NCBI RefSeq assembly: GCF_900167065.1
Contig: NZ_FUYA01000002.1
Coordinates: 290,817-354,816 of the forward strand
Direction: 5' to 3'
Source: Desulfobaculum bizertense DSM 18034
GTDB taxonomy: Bacteria > Desulfobacterota > Desulfovibrionia > Desulfovibrionales > Desulfovibrionaceae
DNA: 64,000 nt
In this document: positions 51,201 to 59,125 of the stretch, piece after piece
Layout: every line of letters starts with the position of its first letter
How positions within the stretch are numbered: position 1 is the stretch's first letter
Notes under the pieces: model-generated
Databases searched by the model: none
The model's input: only the letters and a program-made list of their open reading frames with translations
Told to the model about the DNA's origin: nothing
Made by a program: the position numbers and the translations under genes

Positions 51201-54200
51201 GGCATCGCGAGATGGTCTCCCGATTTTCATTTTGCAGGTCGTTTTTCACAAAGGAATATGAGGGGACGTGCTCAAGAATGCGCTGTGTCCCGTCCTTGTT
51301 TATAACAGCCCGCAACATGGGATGACGTTCGATGATTTTTTGCCATGCCGTCTCAAGCCGGGCGATGTCCAGTCCTGTGTTTTCAATTTCATAATAGAAA
51401 TGAGCTGATACATTTCCAAGCTCAAACGCCGTGTTGCGCCCCAGCCAGTAGGCATGCTGGATATCTGTCAGCGGGAATGGTTCATGGGTGGCCGACGCAT
51501 CAGGAATAAGCTGTGGGAAGTGCCCTGTGTTTGTCGATTGCACTGAGGCGTTTTTGAGGACGGCATGGAGTTCCCGAACACTCGGCGCTGTAAAGATAGC
51601 GTTAAGTGAAAGCTCAACTCGAAGCTCCTTGCGTACTGCTGCAACAAGGCGGGTCGCGAGCAGGGAGTCTCCTCCCGCTTCAAAAAAGTCGTCAGTTGGA
51701 AGTAGGTCCTTAATGCCAAGTACTCTGCGCCAGATTGTAAGAAGTTTGGCCTCTTCTGACGAGAGAGGTGCCGCGCTCGCGGATTTTGACGCGGTATGCA
51801 CAGGCTTTGGGAGCGCTTTCCGGTTTACTTTTCCGCTGGGGGTCAACGGGAATTTATCCATAAAGATAAACTCAGAAGGGACCATGTACGCAGGGAGTTT
51901 TCCCCGCAGGTACTGTTCGATCTGAGGAATCTCTTTGAGCTGGCGAACGTATGCAACAAGGCGTCGGCTTTGGCCGGGTTCTCCTGTTGCCTGAACGACA
52001 GCATCAAGCACGTCAGGATGCTGTTTGAGGCTTTGCTCAATTTCTCCAGGTTCGATGCGATGTCCGCGGATTTTAAGCTGAAAGTCAGCTCGTCCTATGA
52101 ACTCGATGTTTCCGTCAGGCAGGTAGCGGCCCAGATCACCCGTGTGATACAGGCGTTCCCCTGTGGTTGGGTTGGTGACAAAGCGCTCGGCAGTCCGTGC
52201 GGAGTCATTCCAGTAGCCCAAAGAAAGGCCTGCGCCCCCGATGTAGAGATGGCCTGTTTTCCACGGTGGGCACACACGGAACCGCTCATCCAAAACCATG
52301 AGCTTTTGGTTGGTGAGTGGGGCACCGTATGGGATTTTTATGGCATCAGCTGTGACGTTTTCTGTCGGGTAGCAGATAGACCATATTGCGGCTTCTGTTG
52401 CTCCACCAAGACTGGTGACATCGGTTTTTTTGAATTTTTCCCGAATGTGGACAGGCAGAGCAACCGGAATCCAGTCGCCACTGAGTAAGACGTGTCTCAG
52501 GCTCTCGGGCGGCAGGGTTTCGCTTCCATCAAGGTAGTCCACGAGCATTTGCATGAGCGCAGGAGCAGAGTTCCAGATAGAGACAGCATGCTGCCGCATG
52601 AGCTGGATCCAGTGGGCTGGCTCTCGCCGAAGTTCTGGCTCAGGAAGAACAAGCGTTGCCCCGGCAGCAAAGGCTCCAAAGATATCGTACACAGACAGGT
52701 CAAAGTTTAGATTGGAGACCCCAAGGATGACATCCTCTGCGGTGATTCCCATCCGGGTGTTTATGTCGAGTACGGTGTTAACGACACTTCGATGGTCCTG
52801 CATGACCCCTTTGGGCTTTCCAGTCGAACCGGACGTGAAAATGATGTACGCCAGATCACTTGGTGAGCTTTGAGAAACGCCTTTTGCCTCAGGATCTTGA
52901 GGCTCATTTGCATTCAGGGTCAGAGCTGTGACGCCCTGAGGCCAGCTCTGGGCTGCAAACTCTGCCTGCGTCAAAACCATTTCAACCTGTCCGTCTTCAA
53001 GAATTGTCAGGATACGGTCCTGTGGCTGATCGGCTTCTACTGGAAGATAGGCTGCGCCTGTTTTGAGGATCGCCAGTGCTGCGCATATCTGCTCCCAGCC
53101 TTTATGCATAAGGATGGCAACGCGCAGTCCTGATTTGATGCCGCTGCTGGTCAAGCTGTTTGCGACTCTGGAAACATGCTGGTCAAGCTCGTGATATGTG
53201 AATTGCCTCTGACCGCTTTTGAGAGCAATTTTGTTGGGGTGCTTGTGCACGGACTGCTCAAAGAGACCGTCAAGAGTCAGGGAAGGGATATCCTTTTCCT
53301 TTGAATTCAGTGCGTGAATAGTCTCAAGGTGCTGCTGTGGCGCAAGATTGCCGACAGGCTCTGCCCATGCGTCTTTGGAGTGGGCCAACATTTCAAGCAG
53401 GGAAACATAGGCGTCCCGCATTTCTTCCAGCATGCCAGCTGGGAAAAGTGATTCGACATAATCCCAGTTAAAGTGAAGCTCGCTGTTTTCTTCAAAGACT
53501 TGGTGATCGAGCCAGACCTGAGGCGTCTGGGAGATGCAATGTGCAACGTGGGCGTCAACTCTGGATGGCAGGAATGCGGAACCTTTGCGGACGTTGCTCA
53601 GTGGGAGCAGGCTGGTAAAGACAACTGGCATGGTCTTGGGGGCGTCTTCCGTGTGCCTTTTGCGCATTTCACGCAGAACAGTGACAGCTGAGACCTGGCG
53701 ATGTTCCATGTCTTCCCAGAGTTGAGTCTGGAGTGTGCTTGCTCCTTCTGCAAAAGGTGTGGAGTCCATCTTGGCTTCAAGGAGTGACAGGGTCGTAAAG
53801 TCTCCAACGATGTGTTCAATTTTTTCATGGAGAGGGAGACGGTTGAACAGTGTCAGGTTGAGAGAGAAGTGGTTAGAAGAACTCCATGCCGCGAGGACTT
53901 CACTAAACGCTGCGAGAAGAGCCGCGGAAGGCGTCAGGCCATGTGCTGATGCCTGTTCCTGAAACGCTGCCCAGCTTTTTGAATCAAGTCCGCCTCGCAG
54001 GCGGGAGAATGAGGGGCAGGAAATTGAAGAAGGTGACTGCGCTAGCGGAAGATCTGGTGCCGGAGGCAGGCTCTCAAGTCGCTTGGTCCAGTAGTCGAGA
54101 TCCGCGAGATAGCTGTCCTGTTTTTTGAGAGCACTTTCTGCAAGCACATAGTCGCGGAAATGAATGCCGACATCGTGAAGCGTAACCTGCGGGTCAAGAT

Positions 54201-57200
54201 AGAGCGCTTCAAGTTCATCAACAAGAATCATGAAGCTCATCCCGTCACCAATCAGCATGTCGAACGTCAGGTGCACTCGGGTTTGATTCGCCGGGAGTAC
54301 AGAGGCCTGAACGTCAAAGAGCGGCCAGATTTGAGGATCACTGACCTTGTGGGACAGCTTGTCACGAAGCGCAAGCAGCTGCTTTTCCCTCTCAGAGTCA
54401 GAAAGCTTCTGCATGTCTCGCATGTGTAGCGTGAACTTTCCGGGAGATTCCAAAACTCTTTGGGTTCCATCTTCGGCAAAAACAGCCCGAAGCATGTCAT
54501 GCCGATCTACAAGCGCGTTAATTGCCTGTTCGAGCCGGGGAAGGTCGAGGTCGCAGACGTCAACTTCGGCGTAGACCTGACACGAAACACCGCCCAGCTC
54601 CATGTCTTTCTGGCGTCCTGCCCAGTACGCGTATTGGACATCTGTCAGAGGGAACGGATCAAACTGATGCTCTTCGTCAGGCGTAATTGCTGGGAAATGT
54701 GTTTCAGGAGCTGCGTCTTTGTTGCCCTCGAAGCTGTCCAGAAGGTATTCCGCCAATGCTGTGAGGCGTCGTTCAGCCAAAAAGGCCGTTAGGGGAACCG
54801 CGAGCTTGAGATCTGCATCAATTCTGGATTTCAGCTGAACTGCGGTGAGGGAATCAAGCCCCATTCGGATGAGCGGGCGCTCTGATTCTCTGATGTCCTC
54901 TGCTGGGATTAAAAGAATACGCGAGGCGATTTCCGCAATATGTGTGCTCAGAATAGTCATCTTTTCTTCTGTGCTGGGCGCCGTCGTGAGCTGCTCACCA
55001 AGAGAACGAGTTGCTGACGCAGTGAGAGAGGGAGACTGACTCGTTTCGGTGTTTGGCGTGATAATGCTGAATTCTGCGGACTGGTTTGGAGTGACGTTAA
55101 ACCAGTACCGCTTTTTGTTGAAAGGATAGACCGGAAGAGGTTCTTCAAGGGTAGGGACATCGCTGTAGTATGTGTCCCATGCGATAGTGTGGCCTGCAAG
55201 ATATGCGTAGCCAAGAGCCTGAGCTGTTGCGCCAAGCCCTTTTTCGTTGCGGCGCAAGGGGGCTATCCAGATGTGATTTTCTTGAGGCTCAATGCAGGTT
55301 CGGCCAAGCCCCGTGAGCACGGGATGAGGACCTACTTCGATGAAGGTCGTGATGCCCTTGCTCTGGAGGCGTTGCATTCCCTGCATGAACAGAACTTCAC
55401 TCCTGATATGGTTTTTCCAGTATTCAGGAGACATGAGAGCCGAAGCAGAAGCGACATCGCCCGTAACATTGGAAATGATGGGGATTTGGGGCGCAGAGTA
55501 TGAAACCATTGAGGCAATCGCTTCAAATTTGTCCAGAATAGGTTCCATAAGGGAGGAGTGGAACGCGTGAGAAACATGGAGCTTGACGCTGTTGATGTCT
55601 TTGGCGTTGAGCGTCTCCAAGACGCGAGACAGAGCGTTTTCCGGACCACTCAGGACGGTGTTGTGCGGACTGTTTTCGGTGGCAAATTCAACGGAATTTT
55701 CCGAAGCTAAAAATGGAAGAATGGTCTGGCGGTCTGCAAAGACAGCGGCCATTGCACCGCCTCTGGGAAGGGACTGAATAAGGCGGCCTCTGGCTGCGAC
55801 AAGCCGAAGGGCATCTTCGAGGGTGAAGACCCCTGCAAAGCATGCTGCTGCATATTCACCGACACTGTGACCCATGAGGAGGTCTGGAACAATTCCCCAT
55901 TCTTTGAGTTGAACAGCAAGTGCGTATTCCAGTGAAAAAAGTGCAGGCTGGGTTATTGCTGTTTCATTGAGCTGGTCGGCTTTTTCGGCGTCGTGGAAAA
56001 GAATGTCGAGCAGGGATGCATGGAGATACGGCTCAAGGATTTTGTCGCATTCCTGGAGTGTTGTGCGGTACGTGGGGAACGTGTTGTAAAGCTCGCGTCC
56101 CATACCAAAGTATTGGGCACCCTGTCCGGTAAACAGCAGTGCGGTTTTTGAATGGCTTTGAGTTTTGCTGACCGCGATAGCCGGGTGCGAGGTGCTGGAC
56201 GCCAGCTCGCTCAGGTGGGCGCGCATTTCTGCTGTTGTTTGAGCTGTTATGCTGGCCCTGTGAGGGAAGTGTGCTCGCGAGCCGTTGGTCTCTTTGCAAA
56301 TTTCGTCGAGAGGGTCAGTTCGTTTTGCAAGGGCATGTGCATAGCGATCAGCAAGCTTCCGGAGGTCTTCTTTCGTTCTGGCTGCAAGGCAGAGCACCGT
56401 GTCTTCTCGGCTGGAGCGAGGGACTGTTGCCTTTTCTGGGGCCTCAGAAAGAAGAATGTGGGCGTTTGTTCCTCCAAAGCTAAAACCACTGACACCGGCA
56501 ATTCTTGGGTGGGATTCAGGCGCTTCCCACGGAGTGAGCTGCGTTGGAACCGTTGCCGGGATAGCGTCGAGATCAATAAGCGGATTGGGTTCGGAGAAAT
56601 GGAGGTTGCCGGGAACCTTTTTATATTTCATGGAAAGGAGGACTTTGATGATTCCTGCCATGCCTGCGGCCTGCTCAAGATGACCGATGTTGCTTTTGAC
56701 AGAGCCAAGAAGCAGGGGGGCTGTTCGTTCTTTTCCTAGAACCGCCCCTGCGGAGGAGATTTCAATGGGATCGCCGATTTTTGTGCCAGTGCCATGAGCC
56801 TCAAGATAGGAGACTTCTGCGGGCTGAATTCCTGCCCGTGAAATAGCGTCCGAGATGACGCGTTGCTGGGCATCACCGTTAGGAACTGTCAAGCCGTTGC
56901 TTTGGCCATCCTGATTGATTGCTGACGAAAGAATGACACCCCAGATACGGTTCTTGTCCCGTTTTGCATCTGCAAGGCGTTTGAGAACCAGAACGCCGCA
57001 TCCTTCTGAACGGACATAGCCATTGGCTGATTTGTCGAAGACTTTGCAGCGTCCGTCAGGAGCCATGAGGTTTGCCTGTGAAAAAATGATGGTCATTTCA
57101 GGAGACAGAATCAGGTTGATGCCGCCAGCGAGGGCAAGGTCTGATTCGCCATTCTTGAGGCTTGAACTTGCGGTATGGACTGCAACAAGGGAAGAAGAGC

Positions 57201-58095
57201 ACGCCGTATCAATGGTCATGCTTGGCCCTTGTGCCCCAAGGAAGTAGGAAATCCGGTTGGCAAGAATGGAAGAGGATGCGCCTGTTCCACTATACAGGTT
57301 GAGCTGTTCTGGAACGGAAAAGAGCATGCGGCCGTAGTCACTTCCACTGGCACCAATAAAGACACCCGTTCTGGAGTGCTTTATGCCGTTGGGGTTGATG
57401 CCTGCCTGCTCCAGGGCGTTCCATGCGACTTCCAAAAGAATACGCTGCTGTGGGTCCGTGGAAAGTGCTTCGCGAGGCGATATGCCAAAGAAATCAGCAT
57501 CAAAGCAATCAACATCCTGCAAAAAGCCGCCTTGATTGGTATTCATTTTCCCGGGTTGCGGCGTGCCTTCTGCATAAAATTTGTTGGCATCAAAGCGGCT
57601 GTGCGGAACAGGTGTAATCGCGTCTTTTCCTTCCGTGAGGAGGTTCCAGAAGTTTTCTGGGCCTTCACAAGCCCCTGGGAATTTGCACCACATTCCAACG
57701 ATAGCAATTGCATCATCTGAGGCCGGATTCTGAGAGGAGGTGCTTTGCTGTGATGCGTTTTCTGTATGCGGCTGAGTGCTGCAACTGATGGGCTGCGGAG
57801 CCTTTTGAGGCTGAATGATTGCCTCTGTGAGGCTGGAGATCGTTGGGTGATCAAAGCCAAAGGTCGAAGGTAATGAGAGGTCAAAAGCTGTATTCAGCCC
57901 TGTGATGATCTGAAGAAGTTTCATGGAGTCAATGCCATATTCTGCAAAGGGTCGGGACTCATGAATTTCATTTTCCGCGCGTTGAGAATGCCGGGCTACT
58001 GTGTGAAAAAGCCACTCCGTTATTTGTATCCTTTGAGATTCCGCAGAGAGTTCTTCTTGCGGATATTCATCTTCAAATCTTTCCTTATCAAGCAT
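48280..58095 (-). CDS. Hybrid PKS-NRPS: ACP-KS-AT-ACP-Cy-A(Cys)-PCP-Cy-A(Cys)-PCP
   Basis: 3271-aa megasynthase. Order with approximate residues: ACP (S57 in YGIDSM); KS (127-560, C299 in DTACSSS, HGTGTKIGDP); AT (652-960, S744 in GHSVGEY, SHAFHS meaning malonyl-CoA); ACP (S1082 in LDSLTA); Cy1 (1147-1550, DMLIGD near 1278); A1 (1605-2090); PCP (S2144 in GGDSL); Cy2 (2204-2620, DNVIAD near 2337); A2 (2660-3152); PCP (near S3204, GLTSF). A1 and A2 both read as DLYNLSLIWK, pointing to cysteine. It is expected to extend a starter with C2 and two thiazolines, then hand over to the 36620-45337 enzyme. Start: ATG 58095 with GGAGGAG; the frame is open to 58146, but those codons are the Fur-like operator. 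Confidence 0.93.
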   Translation of the reverse strand: MLDKERFEDEYPQEELSAESQRIQITEWLFHTVARHSQRAENEIHESRPFAEYGIDSMKLLQIITGLNTAFDLSLPSTFGFDHPTISSLTEAIIQPQKAPQPISCSTQPHTENASQQSTSSQNPASDDAIAIVGMWCKFPGACEGPENFWNLLTEGKDAITPVPHSRFDANKFYAEGTPQPGKMNTNQGGFLQDVDCFDADFFGISPREALSTDPQQRILLEVAWNALEQAGINPNGIKHSRTGVFIGASGSDYGRMLFSVPEQLNLYSGTGASSSILANRISYFLGAQGPSMTIDTACSSSLVAVHTASSSLKNGESDLALAGGINLILSPEMTIIFSQANLMAPDGRCKVFDKSANGYVRSEGCGVLVLKRLADAKRDKNRIWGVILSSAINQDGQSNGLTVPNGDAQQRVISDAISRAGIQPAEVSYLEAHGTGTKIGDPIEISSAGAVLGKERTAPLLLGSVKSNIGHLEQAAGMAGIIKVLLSMKYKKVPGNLHFSEPNPLIDLDAIPATVPTQLTPWEAPESHPRIAGVSGFSFGGTNAHILLSEAPEKATVPRSSREDTVLCLAARTKEDLRKLADRYAHALAKRTDPLDEICKETNGSRAHFPHRASITAQTTAEMRAHLSELASSTSHPAIAVSKTQSHSKTALLFTGQGAQYFGMGRELYNTFPTYRTTLQECDKILEPYLHASLLDILFHDAEKADQLNETAITQPALFSLEYALAVQLKEWGIVPDLLMGHSVGEYAAACFAGVFTLEDALRLVAARGRLIQSLPRGGAMAAVFADRQTILPFLASENSVEFATENSPHNTVLSGPENALSRVLETLNAKDINSVKLHVSHAFHSSLMEPILDKFEAIASMVSYSAPQIPIISNVTGDVASASALMSPEYWKNHIRSEVLFMQGMQRLQSKGITTFIEVGPHPVLTGLGRTCIEPQENHIWIAPLRRNEKGLGATAQALGYAYLAGHTIAWDTYYSDVPTLEEPLPVYPFNKKRYWFNVTPNQSAEFSIITPNTETSQSPSLTASATRSLGEQLTTAPSTEEKMTILSTHIAEIASRILLIPAEDIRESERPLIRMGLDSLTAVQLKSRIDADLKLAVPLTAFLAERRLTALAEYLLDSFEGNKDAAPETHFPAITPDEEHQFDPFPLTDVQYAYWAGRQKDMELGGVSCQVYAEVDVCDLDLPRLEQAINALVDRHDMLRAVFAEDGTQRVLESPGKFTLHMRDMQKLSDSEREKQLLALRDKLSHKVSDPQIWPLFDVQASVLPANQTRVHLTFDMLIGDGMSFMILVDELEALYLDPQVTLHDVGIHFRDYVLAESALKKQDSYLADLDYWTKRLESLPPAPDLPLAQSPSSISCPSFSRLRGGLDSKSWAAFQEQASAHGLTPSAALLAAFSEVLAAWSSSNHFSLNLTLFNRLPLHEKIEHIVGDFTTLSLLEAKMDSTPFAEGASTLQTQLWEDMEHRQVSAVTVLREMRKRHTEDAPKTMPVVFTSLLPLSNVRKGSAFLPSRVDAHVAHCISQTPQVWLDHQVFEENSELHFNWDYVESLFPAGMLEEMRDAYVSLLEMLAHSKDAWAEPVGNLAPQQHLETIHALNSKEKDIPSLTLDGLFEQSVHKHPNKIALKSGQRQFTYHELDQHVSRVANSLTSSGIKSGLRVAILMHKGWEQICAALAILKTGAAYLPVEADQPQDRILTILEDGQVEMVLTQAEFAAQSWPQGVTALTLNANEPQDPEAKGVSQSSPSDLAYIIFTSGSTGKPKGVMQDHRSVVNTVLDINTRMGITAEDVILGVSNLNFDLSVYDIFGAFAAGATLVLPEPELRREPAHWIQLMRQHAVSIWNSAPALMQMLVDYLDGSETLPPESLRHVLLSGDWIPVALPVHIREKFKKTDVTSLGGATEAAIWSICYPTENVTADAIKIPYGAPLTNQKLMVLDERFRVCPPWKTGHLYIGGAGLSLGYWNDSARTAERFVTNPTTGERLYHTGDLGRYLPDGNIEFIGRADFQLKIRGHRIEPGEIEQSLKQHPDVLDAVVQATGEPGQSRRLVAYVRQLKEIPQIEQYLRGKLPAYMVPSEFIFMDKFPLTPSGKVNRKALPKPVHTASKSASAAPLSSEEAKLLTIWRRVLGIKDLLPTDDFFEAGGDSLLATRLVAAVRKELRVELSLNAIFTAPSVRELHAVLKNASVQSTNTGHFPQLIPDASATHEPFPLTDIQHAYWLGRNTAFELGNVSAHFYYEIENTGLDIARLETAWQKIIERHPMLRAVINKDGTQRILEHVPSYSFVKNDLQNENRETISRCLLETREEMSHQTLSSELWPLFDIRVSLLPEQRVRVHIDIDNVIADAWSLFTFLKEWADFYHTPEHTLSPIPLTFRDYILAEQELKSSPAYEEDKAYWQKRLSSLPAAPELPLACAPSQIAKPRFSRLSNTLDVETWGKLKHKASQAGITPSSLLISAYSEVLARWSSAPRFTVNVTLFNRLPLHPEIDAVVGDFTSLNLLEIDRSGGQSFLENAKKDQSQLWDDIDHKLYGGVEVMRDLAHQNGTGTEALMPVVFTSALMGSVGHDAAVLTKFGEMTYSIFQTPQVWLDHQVYELDGALVSNWDFIEPLFPENVPQDMFSAYTRLLQTLADDETSLENATVTLPPSQLTRLRQLNATHEAQPQKSLTEHVAETARKSPKACAVRCGNDAFTYAELMDRAKSVAASLTQAGAQKEKPIAILLERGPEQIFAVLGCLFAGAAYLPLVPPVPAQRLAAILKDSGVQHILTSASVSQGISWPDTVSVHHIEDALQTEKLQEIRHASPDSLAYIIYTSGSTGTPKGVAISHWGAVNTITDINSRFNVTAEDAVFAVSSLGFDLSVYDIFGPLFAGGTIVIPQSDINDPALWIEEMHKHHVSIWNSAPALMQMIITYLNGSSKRLPSSLRLALLSGDWIPKDLPANMKEYAEHVQVISLGGATEASIWSVLHPISEHYQNWKSIPYGRPMRNQQMYVLNTHGDHCPEWVAGDLYIAGEGLAIGYWNSPQKTAESFIQHPQTGERLYRTGDLARYRPEGELEFMGRTDHQVKIRGHRIELGEIESALEGSSAVREALVILWKDSEGKSSLAAYVLPTHAEKLNETELREELTDRLPSYMIPSSIMELQSFPITANGKVDRKQLPEPAIHAKTPTPSQIPSESSPLLNAIMHAMKGALNAEHVDPGANFFEQGLTSFHLVQIQSQLRESLGKEIPIADFFLYPSAQLLAESLTAENQDNVPNSGLSVGARRRAKTRSRRRR

Positions 58096-58117
58096 TGCTC
58101 TCCTCCATAAAACGACA

Positions 58118-58150
58118 ATGAATATGAAATTGAAAATCAAATTCATAATG
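58118..58150 (-). promoter_or_regulatory. Fur-like operator/promoter of the metallophore operon
   Basis: AT-rich stretch with overlapping Fur-type half sites: TGAATATGAAATTGA, then TGAAAATCAAATTCA (58131-58145), related to the palindromes at 10686 and 32457. It is 23-55 bases upstream of the first megasynthase start, the natural control point for the whole operon. The -35/-10 hexamers cannot be placed confidently. Confidence 0.55.
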
Positions 58151-58299
58151 AAAAGAGCGGTGCTTGTCTTATCCGAAATGAAAAAAGGGAACAGAAGGGG
58201 AGGGACTTGGTCTATGACGAGAGGGGGGGGAAAGCGTGAGACTCTTCGGCGCGATCTGGGCTAAGAGCCTCACATGTGAATGCACTTGTGCGCTATGCG

Positions 58300-59067
58300 T
58301 TAGTCTAATTTTTCCCTGAGTTTTTTGAGGATATCGCGTGCTGATTCTACAATATCGCCCTGTAAGTCGTAGGGGGCGATGTTTTGCATATCGGCCTGAC
58401 GGACATCTTCACTCAGGGGCATGATGCCAAGCAGTTCTCCATCAGGGAGATTGGCACGAAGATAGTCTTTTTCTTCTTGGTTCCGGACTTTACTTGCAAC
58501 GACAAACGTTTTTTTGAGACCGATGTCAGCTGCGAGTTCTCGAATCATGCGTGCTGTCTGTAGGCTTCGGGAACCAGGTTCGACAACTGTAATAAGAGCA
58601 TCTACAGAATCTGCTGTTCCTCTGCCAAGATGTTCGATACCCGCCTCCATATCCATGATGACGCTTTCGCCTTTCTTGAAGAGAATGTGCTTCATGAGCG
58701 TCCTGACAAGGGCATGTTCTGGGCAGATGCACCCTCCACCACCTTGTTCTACAGTGCCAAGGAGGAGCAGTTTAATGCCTTTATGCTCGATGGAGTATGT
58801 GTCTGGAATATCTGCAACATGTGGAGTGAGAGAAAACATGCCGTCCCCTTCTGCTCCGGTTCGTTGCGTCGCGAGTTCTTTCATTTTGGAAATGGGCATG
58901 GTCGAGGCAAGCTGCTCAGGAGATATGCCAATGGCGGAACCGAAATTAGCGTCCGGATCGGCATCAATGGCGAGAACGGTCTCCCCACAATCAGCCAGCA
59001 GGCGCGCAAGGAGTCCAGCAAGAGTTGTTTTCCCCACGCCGCCTTTTCCTGTGATAGCTATTTTCAT
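58300..59067 (-). CDS. cooC: CO dehydrogenase nickel-insertion ATPase CooC
   Basis: 255-aa MinD-like ATPase that matures the nickel site of CO dehydrogenase. Deviant P-loop GKGGVGKT (residues 7-14) and the CooC CxC motif C113-x-C115 in GGGGCICPE, known to bind metal between two monomers. DADPDANFG and MDMEAGIEHLGRG are family motifs. The frame is open to 59256, but ATG 59067 (MKIAITGKGG) has AAGGAA upstream and starts exactly at the P-loop domain. It is last gene of the coo operon, 58 bases after cooS. No convincing terminator follows before the metallophore operon. Confidence 0.95.
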   Translation of the reverse strand: MKIAITGKGGVGKTTLAGLLARLLADCGETVLAIDADPDANFGSAIGISPEQLASTMPISKMKELATQRTGAEGDGMFSLTPHVADIPDTYSIEHKGIKLLLLGTVEQGGGGCICPEHALVRTLMKHILFKKGESVIMDMEAGIEHLGRGTADSVDALITVVEPGSRSLQTARMIRELAADIGLKKTFVVASKVRNQEEKDYLRANLPDGELLGIMPLSEDVRQADMQNIAPYDLQGDIVESARDILKKLREKLD

Positions 59068-59125
59068 ATGAGCTTTCCTTGATGCGGCCCGCCGTCGCAA
59101 AACGACGGACCGAGTTGACGTCCCT

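Noticed and set aside
36620-58095. Reading the two megasynthases as the known yersiniabactin synthetases
   Set aside because: No ArCP/salicylate part, no methyltransferase and no TE; an extra KS-AT loading half and a terminal reductase are present instead.
58271-58280. TCACATGTGA palindrome near the end of cooC, similar to the one at 1942
   Set aside because: It is about 180 bases upstream of the metallophore gene start, beyond the expected promoter, and downstream of cooC; a ten-base match can occur by chance.
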